64,000 nucleotides of DNA from Sarocladium kiliense (taxonomy: Eukaryota; Ascomycota; Sordariomycetes; Hypocreales; Sarocladiaceae): assembly GCA_030734395.1 (NCBI GenBank), contig JAUZTG010000036.1, positions 682,001 through 746,000 of the forward strand, in the 5' to 3' direction. Below the pieces are notes generated by a model. It ran no database searches. It saw nothing but the letters and a program-made list of their open reading frames with translations, and was not told where the DNA came from. How positions within the stretch are numbered: the first letter of the stretch is position 1; each line of letters opens with the position of its first letter. Position numbers and translations under genes: made by a program. Shown piece by piece: positions 55,555 to 64,000 of this stretch.

Positions 55555-56856
55555 GTTTCCCTGACATCCTGAGTGCAAAGATATCACCTGGCGTTCGAGC
55601 ATGGTTTGGCTTTTTGAACACGATGTCCTTAACGAGATTTATTCATGTTGTAGCATGGTTTCCAGATACATATAGAGAGAGTGGTCTGCTCATAACCTCT
55701 GGGATTTGTCCAAAGTCTGTTAAACTCATCACCTCTGCTTCGGCATCTTCCTTCCTCCTGGCCCTGAACATCCATCTTCATAAAGCTGTCGCGTTGATTC
55801 CGCCTGCTATCTTGCTTCAACGAACATCACATTCCTTATATACTCCTTTATAATTGATACTTACTTGAGATATACTATTGTTTTCTCCGGCGGATGTAGC
55901 GCTATAAGCATACTTCTTGGATGTGGATCTATACTATCAATTATTCTTGCTTATTATTAAACTGCATCTCACTATGCTAACGACTCTGACTCTAAATTCA
56001 AAATGTCGGTCTTTGCGTTGAGGCGGTCGGTTTCTTCACTATTCATACCTACCTATCGGAAGTGAGGCTTCATGATATCCCGCTGATCCTTCTAGAGCGA
56101 TTTTGTGTCGTCAGCTGACACAAAACCCCTATAAAAGTGGCCTCAACTCACAATAGCGGCTAGTATTCCAGCAGACGAGTCACAGAAGTAATGAGATGAA
56201 CCCTCTAAAGAGATGACATGGCCGTTGCCGCCAGGTTCTACATCGAGCTTGCCGGCCAGGGATCATACGAGTGACGCAAATAAAACATTAGCTAATAGAT
56301 TTACGATCAATCAGCGCCGAAAATCTTGCTGTGAAGCTTGCTTAGTTTCTGACATGGTAAGAAACAAATCCCCTCGACTTGGGCTGGTCGCACCTTGCCT
56401 CGGCACCCCCCCCCTCCGCATTATTCGCAAAATAGTCCAGGAAGAGTAACGGCGATTACAAGTGCCGCCATGTAACACAATTCTCGTCGAGCATAAATAG
56501 AGTGTGACCAGCCTAGACCTAAACGGATGCATTTCCCCGCATTCTTTGACCTGTCTAGATCACATAGCTTGAATGCTACGCTGTGGTGTAATGGCTTAGA
56601 CGATGAAGATAGGTTGATATACAAAGGAATTGGTTCGAGCTGCCTCGGCATAGAGAAATCTACCGAGGTGAATTCCAGGGCGATGAATTAGTATCTCTGT
56701 GATTTTCAGACTTTGAGAGGATCAAGTGGTGATGGCTGAAAAGAATAAAGATCAGGCGAATGCACCTCGTTCTTGCTAGAATATGCAGAGACACACTGAG
56801 AACTCAACTCTTGTTCACCTTTTTCTGTGGCCTTTATCACATTCTATCTATCCAAA
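55555..56856. other. Intergenic region, 1.3 kb
   Basis: It lies upstream of the cutinase gene. A string TGGTGTAATGG ... GGTTCGAG (56583-56640) looks like tRNA promoter boxes but no cloverleaf forms. A CTATAAAAG string at about 56130 is far from any gene start. Nothing else was found. Confidence 0.5.
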
Positions 56857-57643
56857 ATGAAGTTCCTCTCGGCTGTCTCCATTTTCGTGAGCCTTGCTCA
56901 GGCACTCCCCAGCGCCGTTGAGTTTGTCCCGAACAACAGTCTCGAGGCTCGCCAGAGCAACAGCCGCAACGATCTCCAGAACGGTGGAACGTGTCCCCCA
57001 TCGATCTTCATCTTCGCTCGTGGTTCAACGGAGAGCGGCAACTTGGTAAGCAATCATCGTTAACGTCTCATAAACTTACTGATCGCTCATCTGGCCATAT
57101 GCAGGGCTCTCTTGGGCCGGATGTTGCCTCTGGACTAGAGTCTGCTCTTGGCCGTGGCAATGTTTGGGTTCAGGGCGTTGGCGGCAGATACACTGCCAGC
57201 CTTGCGGACAATTACCTCCCTGACGGCACCAGCTCGGCTGCCATTCGTGAGATGGTTGGCCTATTTGAGCTCGCCAACTCGAAGTGTCCAAGCGCAAAGA
57301 TCGTCGCAGGTGGTTATAGCCAAGGTGCAGCGCTGGCTGCCGCTTCCATTCGGGATGTAAGCTCGAGCATCCGTGACAAGATTGTCGGCACAGTCCTCTT
57401 TGGGTACACTAAGGTAAGACACAACTTTCCGCGGTCATGATTGGAGACTAATGGATGAGTGTACAGAACCAGCAGAACGGCGGACGCATCCCCAACTACC
57501 CGGCTGAGAGGACCAGGGTCTTCTGCAACGTTGGCGACCTTGTCTGTTCTGGGACCTTGATCATTGCGGCACCTCATCTTACCTATGGAAGTGACGCCCG
57601 TGGTCCTGCTCCGCAATTTCTTGTTCAAAGGCTCCGAGCTTGA
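56857..57643 (+). CDS. Cutinase
   Basis: Three exons (56857-57045, 57105-57413, 57467-57643), all in phase 0, give 224 aa, typical for the family. The signal peptide is [18 protein letters not shown]. The fold marker [12 protein letters not shown] bridges the first junction and supplies the oxyanion region. The catalytic Ser is in GYSQG; the Asp and His are in the last exon (CNVGDLVC and PHLTYG). Four conserved Cys (GGTCP, SKCP, VFCN, DLVC) can form the usual two disulfides. The enzyme is an extracellular serine esterase hydrolysing cutin esters of the plant cuticle, and relatives also cut short acyl esters. It appears complete and active by motif. Confidence 0.94.
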
Positions 57644-58367
57644 AATGGGCACGAACGCTGTGGCTCAAACTGGTTTCCTGCGGGATACTTTCGAACTTGC
57701 TCTGGTCTCACAGCTAGGAGGATTCGTCGAAAGAGTTTCGTTACAAGCAAGCGGAGTATCTCAACGTACTCTGGACAATGATCAGTGTGCAAGCCTCAAC
57801 TCTTGCAAAGGGAATCTGCCACAAGGTCCAATGATGTGGAAGCGATTGGCTATTGTTGTAAGAGAAAAGCCAAGAAGGAGAAGGACCGGTGGATGCAATT
57901 AGGCTCAAGTTAGGTAGTCAATGGACTGTTGGATTCGTGGACTTGACTCTAGTCCTGCTCTCATCAGCGCTTGAAGTTAAATGTGGATGGTGTTCTTGGC
58001 TGGTGGTTGCTATCACTGTCAGAAAGCATGATGCGCACCTAAATTGAAGAGCTAAATGTGCATGTTCCGAAGGCGACTGCTCCGGCATTTTTGTGGAGAA
58101 CGAACCAGATGGACGATAAATGTAGACAGTCAAGATCGAGTAGAAATACAGACGGTAGAAGACAGAAGGTAAACATAGTTGGCCAAGATGGATGGTGAGG
58201 ACGGATGCTGGGTTCAACCCCCACCAACCGCCGTTTGTGTTTCCCATGCCCCGCGTCGCGATCATCCACCACTAACTGCACTTACCTCTCTTCCTGCCCG
58301 GACAGCCTACCTCACATCCTCGACGCACAGGATGTAAACCACAATCACTGCCTGACGAACTGATTGC
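57644..58367. other. Intergenic region, 0.7 kb
   Basis: Cutinase 3' end and promoter of the kinetochore gene. A frame at 57564-57902 (plus) overlaps the cutinase end in another phase and is taken as chance. Confidence 0.5.
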
Positions 58368-59181
58368 ATGACAATCGCCATGGCTCGGAATCCGCCGACT
58401 ATCCCCGCCGCAAAGCAAGCCTTTCTCAACATCCAAACAAACCTCCTCTCCCAACCACTCGCTCCGTCACGCGCCTGGCGCAACGCAAACGACGCGTCCA
58501 ACGATGCGATTCCAACTCGTATCGTCGACGATGCGCTAATCAGCGTGAACCATGCTCTGCAGCAACATTGCCGACGCGTCTATGCACCTCAGGCGACAAG
58601 AGCGGTTGCTGAGCAGATTGCGGATGCGTATACCCGTGATGCGGATCGGCGCACTGGGAGGGATGGAGATGATGAGGATGCAGTTGGAAAAGAAGCTGAT
58701 CTGTGTATGTTTTCCCCCCCGAAAACTCTGGGAGATGAGGCGCTAACAGTAACCCTTTGTAGCCAGTTCAGCAGTGATTGAAGGTCTACCATCAGAATGG
58801 TTCTCAACCAAAGATGTCACGGCCTACCCCCTCGAAGCGAAGCGATATACAGACACAGTGCAACGCTTGACCAACCTCAACGAGCAACGCAACCAACTAC
58901 AACTTAAAGTCGAGAAACTACGACGTATCAAAGCCACAGTCGAGCCTTTACAGACGGCAGACGGCGGAGAAGGCATCCAGGAGAATCTCGTCACCCGTAA
59001 CGGCGCGGTCGAAAAGGAGCTCGAGAAGATGCGCTTTCTGCTTGCTCGTGTGGCTGGTCGGGTCGGACAACTTCCCGAGGGCGGGACTGGGGAGGATTTC
59101 AAGGAGGTGGAAGATATCGGGAAAGCAAGGAAGAGGCAGATCGACGAGTTCCTGGCCGATCCTGCGGTGTTTCCTAGCTGA
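58368..59181 (+). CDS. fta4: Kinetochore protein Fta4 (Sim4/COMA complex)
   Basis: Two exons (58368-58704 and 58763-59181) give 251 aa; the GTATGT donor at 58705 keeps frame (AD-L-S-SSAVIEGLP). The Fta4 family pattern is clear. An early helix has FLNIQTNLLSQ, then VDDALISVNHALQQHCRRVY and AVAEQIADAY. IEGLPSEW follows, then a coiled coil (RLTNLNEQRNQLQLKVEKLR), the QENLVTRNGAVEKELEKMR block and RVAGRV. Fta4 is an inner-kinetochore subunit of the Sim4 complex in fission yeast (CENP-U related) and acts at centromeres. A downstream Met (residue 5) is an alternative start. Confidence 0.85.
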
Positions 59182-59459
59182 TCGCTGGAGGCACTGGACC
59201 CGGTGCTTATGATGCGACGACTTATGACACTCATTGCGACGACATTACATGGAAGATGAAGACTGGGTGATTTGAGGGATAACATCAATCTTGGGTCATT
59301 CATTGAAACTTTGCAGCTACTTAGCGATGCTGGCAGCGCTATGTACAAGTGCCGCGACACGTGGTGTGCGCGACCAATCCAACTCAGATCGTCTGCCTGA
59401 GCGTCTTCAGAACATTCTTCTTCGTCATCAAACACCCCCAGGCGGGCCTGTCATTGCCC

Positions 59460-61355
59460 TTATCGCTGGACCTTAGACAGCTTGCACATCAACGGAGGCT
59501 TGTTCCAAGTGTTGAACGCCTTGACATACTGCAAGTCATTCGACGGGTCCCAGATATCGACGGCACCAGGCGTGCCAATGTCCGAACGCTCAAGGTCATA
59601 ATGCCACAAGAGGTTACCCAAGATGAGACGAAGCTCAAGGTAGCTGAGATGACGACCGATGCAGCCACGAGGACCAAGCGAGAAAGGCTGGCTAGCGTCC
59701 TTCTTGTCGCTGTCGAAGGCAGGGTCAAGCCACCTCTCAGGGATGAACTCATCGGGCTGGCGGAAGTTGTGAGGGGAGTGTGTCTGCGCCCAGCTGTGGC
59801 ACGAAACGGTGATGCCACCAGGGAGGAACTCCCCAGCAACCGTGTCACCGCTCTTCGGAACGGTACGAGTCAGTCCAGTAGGAATGGGAGGGAAAATGCG
59901 CAGGGCCTCGTCAATGCAGGCATTCATGTACGTCAGCTCCTGGAGCTCGAGGAACTTCATATCAGCGGCGGTCTTGAAGGTGGTGCGGATCTCGTTGGTA
60001 AGCTTCTTGTACGCGTCGGGAGTGCGGAGGATCCACATGAGGAGGCCGGAGAGGAGGGATGCGGTTGTCTCGGAGCCGGCGACGATGAAGAGGGCGGAGT
60101 TGAGGATGATTTCATCTTGAGAAACGCCGCCCTTCTCATTCTGACGGAGAATGTAGTAGAGGAAATCACGGTGCTCGCGGCGAAGACCTTCATCAATGCG
60201 CCTATTCACCAGATATCAATATCAATGTCTTTTCTACGTGACTCAGTGCAATTGGTAACTTACTTGAGACACTTCTCCTTGCTCAGCTCGAGATGCTGGA
60301 AACGCTTGCGACGGAGAGACTCAGGGATAAACTTGCAGAGGAAAGTCTGCATGAAAGAACCGGTTGTGAACATACGGCGAGTAGCCTGCTCGAAAGCACC
60401 GGCCTTGATGGTCTCAGTGATGAGCGACACCCAGGAATGGAATTTGCCCTCGCGGAGACAGCCAAAGGGCTCGCCGAAGGCCATGTCACCGATGATGTCG
60501 AACGTGGTGAAGTCTAACACGGTCAGTTGTGGGAAATCGAGAAACGTAAGGTAGGGGGACGGCATACTGAACCAATCGCACATGTTCGCCGGGGTGCCGG
60601 TCTCTGCGAAAGGCTGGAGCTTCTTGACGAAGAGGTCGACGTAGCCGCGGATGATGCTCTCTTGCTCGAGAAGGGCCTTTTGGCTGAAGGCGTGGGCGAG
60701 AGTGCGGCGCTGGCGGGAGTGGTTGTTGTCGTCAGCCATGGTCAGTGTGGTAGAACCAGGGATATCTTGAACAGAGCCGACACTGTTGGATTGCACTGTT
60801 AGCATGCGATGCCCATGAGCCAATTGCTCTGACGTCTGGTGAGATCTTACTGGATAGCTGTTGAGAGGTTAGTTATGTTGAAAGAGACCTATCGCGGGAG
60901 GTGAATACTCACGATCCTTGTGGAACTGAGGGTGGCCTTGTCGGTGGCCATAGATATCCTTCCAGGCATCAGGGTCAACGAAGGTGAGCTCGTTGGGCAT
61001 TGTCCGAAGGATAGGGCCATATTTGAGATGAAGCTGGTGGACATCGAACGGCCAGCGGCCTCGGAACAGACCCCAAATACTGTATATCTGGGCATATTGT
61101 GAGCAGGGCTGACGATGGCAGAAGTCTGGTGAGATTGACTTACGGGAGAGATCTTGGCGAGGAACGGACCAGGGTACTTCGCAAGAGGGTGGAAGTAAAG
61201 GTTGTAAATTGTGCGATAGACGGCATAGAGAATACCCTGAGAGGGAGTCAGTATACTAGAATCGCGAACCCGATATCATAAGCAGGACTTACTAAAGCAA
61301 CGACAGCGAGGCCAGCCTTGCCTGCATTCTGCAGGACGAGCTCGACAACGCCCAT
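59460..61355 (-). CDS. Cytochrome P450, CYP65-like (TRI11-related), with a predicted microexon
   Basis: Seven predicted exons: 61355-61293, 61236-61144, 61087-60913, 60857-60851, 60782-60568, 60513-60264, 60201-59460. They keep frame and give 514 aa. An N-terminal membrane anchor spans residues about 3-30. The C-helix region has DDNNHSRQRRTLAHAF. The I-helix is AGSETT, the ExxR pair is EALR, and the heme loop is FSLGPRGCIGRHL with Cys near residue 448. NFTTFDIIGDMAFGEPFGCL is typical of the isotrichodermin 15-hydroxylase (TRI11)-like CYP65 group. The 7-base exon (CTATCCA) restores the KDPI motif. It is an ER-bound monooxygenase of secondary metabolism with unknown substrate. A TRI12-like pump gene follows upstream on the same strand. 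Confidence 0.88.
60851..60857 (-). other. Predicted 7-base microexon of the P450 gene
   Basis: CTATCCA lies between an acceptor (CAACAG) and a donor (GTAAGA). Including it gives HKDPIHVG, keeping the Lys-Asp-Pro typical of this P450 group. Skipping it (one 116-base intron to the acceptor ending at 60804) also stays in frame but gives HKDLQSNSVG. Confidence 0.6.
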
Positions 61356-62746
61356 AGTGAAGGAAGAGGGCAAGGGCACCGGTAAAGAGTATGAACAACC
61401 ACAAGAAGACAAAGGCTTTATGTCTAAACAAATATTAAAAGGCAGCCAAAGTCTTCTATGACTTTATTTGGATGGTCAAAGGTTCAAGAGGTCACGAAGC
61501 CAACCCTACCCCTCGCTCGCGTTGATATACCCCAGGTGTGCTGACCTGCGGTCTTCCCAGCCCTGAACCCCAAATGCCACACTTATCGACTACATTGCTC
61601 GGAATAGCCCACAAAAGATACCGTTCCCAGGCTGGCTCTAGCCTATCAGCTAATACCTCTATGCTCTTCCAGTGTAGACATGACGCCTCTTCCCCACGGA
61701 GGGATGCGGCTCCCCAAGTCCGGGGGACCCGCTGGGGGGGAAGGGGTGTAGTGACCTGTTTTAGCGTGGCAGTGGGGTAAATGGGTAATGCTGAGGTGCT
61801 GATTCCTTGAAATGTGTCCAGGGGTTCGATACATGCATTCTTTAGTCAGTTTGGCTGGGAGGATGCCTGTTGCTTGACTTGGGGGAGTTTTGGTGTATGA
61901 GGGAGGCCGGAGGATGGCGGGTATCCATACCCGACCGATGGTGGGGCTGTGGCGCCGGGTCCGGAGGAGGATGAGGGGTTGAGGACTCGGGGTTCAGGTA
62001 TTGGTCTGTGATTTGCCGGTATAAAGAGACTTGGCTGGGGAGTTCTTCCTCTATGGATTGTGCGAGTTCTTGCAGAGGAGTAATGTTGAAATGCCGTGGC
62101 TGTTTCTCGGGTTGTTAGACGAGGGGTTTGTGAAGGAAGGGGACTTCGTAATGTGCTGTTGTAGGGAAGCATTCGTGGCCTGTGTTTATGACGGTCTTAG
62201 TTCATCCGTCTAGTGAAACTTACATGATTCAGAATCCTGGGGTTATTGCTGTTTGCTGACTCTGCAAGTGTCAATGGATGATTGGGCGGCCCATTGAAGC
62301 TGTACATGAGGCAACACAGCCTGCCAACGGAAAAGAACCCGCCCACGTAAAATAGCGGATGATAAACTCTCATTCAGAAGTGTCTTCAATTTCATAGAAT
62401 AATGATACGTAGTAATTATCGGTGTTCCCTTGCTGAATGTGCGACTCTGGTCATCCTGGCGCAGTACTTTAGACCTTATACAGATCTCGACTGTCGGGTT
62501 TTAAGACTACCACAGCTTGGGTGCTTGTACGGTGGCATCTCGGATGTGCCCGCGACCCAAAAATGGCCAAGCCCTCTCGGGAGTCCTTCCAATGGACATG
62601 ATGGTCTCCCTAATGAGACGTTCAGGAAGCCAGCATAATCCACTATATTTGGTATATTGGAGATAGAACGATATTATATAATTGGAAAAAGTTGTCTGAG
62701 ACATGATGTTCAGAACTGGTCGCAAACTCGGTGTCTTAAGCTTCTT
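61356..62746. other. Intergenic region, 1.4 kb
   Basis: It lies between the P450 start and the 3' end of the MFS gene (both minus strand), so it contains the P450 promoter. Short frames only; the minus frame at 62172-61846 is Pro/Ser-rich without support. Confidence 0.5.
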
Positions 62747-64000
62747 CTACGTGACTGTCTTCTGCTCCATCATCCCCTCCATCTTCTTCACCTCAGACTT
62801 CATCACAATCGCCCTATCATTATTCTTCTTGCTCCTATCCGTGCTCACCGTGCACGCCGCCGCAATCGTCGCAGCAATACCAAACCCGATCGCAACAAGA
62901 TACACAAGTTTGAAACCAGCCACATACGACGACCTCGCCGCATCAATAGCCCTCTCAACAAGGTCGGGTGTCGCGCCCGTGACAGCTTCGTAGGCGGCAC
63001 GGGTGTTAGTCGTGCCGGCGGCGATCAGCTCCGCTAGGGTCGAGTCGGAGTAGCTGACGTCGGAGCCGCGTAGGGCCTCGGTCATTTCTTTGGGAAGGAC
63101 TTCGGTGAATTTGTTAGAGTAGATGGCCGTGTAGATTGCTGTGGCGATGGCGCCCCCGAAGAGGCGGAATGTGCCGGCAAGTCCGACTGCGACGCCCCTG
63201 GTGATCTGTTAGTCGGAAGCTCAGGATGTACGCATGGTATGAGTCTGGACTTACAGATCTGCTTGACTGTCAAGGCCGAATGACAGCATAGTGAAAGACA
63301 AAAGTTGAGGAGGCGTAATGGTAGTTGCAGCGAGAACGACAGTCACGATTGCTCGAGCCTCGTCATTGGGCCCAATGGAGGCCATAGAGCCGATGAATGC
63401 TGTTTGGAGCACGGTGAAGCCTACGAGCTGCCACTTCTCATGGTGAAGACGAGAGCAGATGAAGACGACGATGAGACCAGCAGCTGAGCTTTGTTAGGAT
63501 CATGGCTCCATCATGTTAGAGGCAGTTGGAAGGATGACTTACTCCATGTTCCACAGGAAAAGATGGTTGCGTATACACCGCGCATGATGATGTCGCCTTC
63601 TGGAATGAAGAATGCTTGGGACTGGCGCGGCCACAGAACGTTCATCGAGTAGTAGAGCATACCACCAACGAAGCACACCACGATGACCATGTCGAACCTG
63701 TGTTCGGTCCCGTTAGTAAATGTGGTGACCAAATAAAGGAGTAGGGCGACTTACTCTCGTACACGTCGGAACAGCTTCGGAGGAAACAGAGGATACTTCA
63801 AGTCTGCGTAGCTGCACCAGAAGCCAACCGCAATGAAGCAACAAGCACCAACAATGATCGGCGCAAGGCAACCAGCCGACACCCAGGGATACCTACGCCC
63901 ACCGAAGTTGATGCCGATGAGAAGCAGAGCACCACCTGCGAGGAACAGGAAGACGCCAACCCAGTCCATCTCCTTGACTAGCTGCCACTTGGTCTTTCCA
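62747..64000 (-). CDS. TRI12-type MFS efflux transporter, C-terminal part (cut by window edge)
   Basis: Exons >64000-63755, 63697-63543, 63483-63255 and 63197-62747 splice in frame; 359 residues are visible up to the TAG at 62747. The sequence begins in the middle of the protein (GKTKWQLVKEMDWVGVFLF). It shows typical features of the fungal trichothecene-efflux (TRI12/siderophore-like) family: PLFPPKLFRRVRE, GGMLYYSMNVLWP, QLVGFTVLQTAFIGSMA and GVAVGLAGTFRLFGGAIATAIY. About seven or eight helices are visible. The expected full protein has about 14 helices and about 580 residues. It is adjacent to a TRI11-like P450 on the same strand, suggesting a small export/oxidation pair; no trichothecene core gene is in the window. 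Confidence 0.87.

Noticed and set aside
56575..56650. tRNA-like A box (TGGTGTAATGG) and B box (GGTTCGAG) in order
   Set aside because: The T-stem and acceptor stem do not pair, so no cloverleaf forms. It may be a very old relic, but a tRNA call is not supportable.
57564..57902. 112-codon plus frame overlapping the end of the cutinase
   Set aside because: The cutinase frame with its catalytic Asp and His is clearly the real one; the rest is 3' sequence.
59349..60554. 401-codon plus-strand frame opposite the P450 gene
   Set aside because: It runs through P450 introns and exons alike; the minus strand has all P450 motifs, so this is an antisense shadow.
1..64000. CRISPR arrays, bacterial operons, or viral replication genes
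   Set aside because: No spaced direct repeats, Shine-Dalgarno-linked gene runs or viral polymerase motifs were seen; all clear genes are fungal in structure.

Overview
The window is nuclear DNA of a filamentous ascomycete (Pezizomycotina). Most genes are broken by short introns (about 45-75 bases) with GTRNGT donors, YAG acceptors and CTAAC/CTGAC-like branch sites. Zn2Cys6 regulators, group A FAD monooxygenases, fungal cytochrome P450 and MFS families, cutinase, short tyrosinase, MCM2 and the kinetochore protein Fta4 are all present. One strongly AT- and TA-rich island (about 16.28-16.62 kb) looks like repeat debris altered by RIP. The genus cannot be fixed from sequence alone. The gene models were spliced by hand and keep frame throughout unless stated.

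Left part (0-16 kb): the tail of an unidentified gene, a secreted feruloyl-esterase-like hydrolase, a 713-aa membrane-anchored protein of unknown function and a secreted Thr-rich protein. Then comes an accessory block: FAD monooxygenase, DHA1-type MFS transporter, SnoaL-like (NTF2-fold) enzyme, a Zn2Cys6 regulator cut by an in-frame stop, and deoxyribose-phosphate aldolase. This block reads as a small catabolic or secondary-metabolic cluster whose own regulator may be dead. It is followed by 2.4 kb of gene-poor, partly AT-rich DNA.

Middle (18.5-32.5 kb): mostly housekeeping. A C2H2 zinc-finger protein, a large four-TM membrane protein, MCM2 with two perfect MluI cell-cycle boxes in its promoter, a divergently transcribed UBR7/Mlo2-type ubiquitin-ligase homologue, and a polyQ coiled-coil protein.

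33-43 kb: accessory again. A probable gene fragment, an uncharacterised 304-aa protein, a near-perfect 42-bp palindrome, a 73-aa six-cysteine secreted peptide, a second FAD monooxygenase whose promoter is full of inverted and direct repeats, a complete Zn2Cys6 regulator, and a seven-TM rhodopsin-domain (PTH11-like) protein.

45-64 kb: many secreted products (short tyrosinase/catechol oxidase, 382-aa Cys-rich protein, 298-aa probable GPI-anchored protein, cutinase), with a T5orf172-domain protein, a DUF3500 protein, the kinetochore subunit Fta4, a TRI11-like P450 with a predicted 7-nt microexon, and the 3' half of a TRI12-type MFS pump leaving the right edge. The secretome (cutinase, feruloyl esterase, tyrosinase, small Cys-rich peptide) suggests a plant-associated or plant-litter lifestyle; this is inference.
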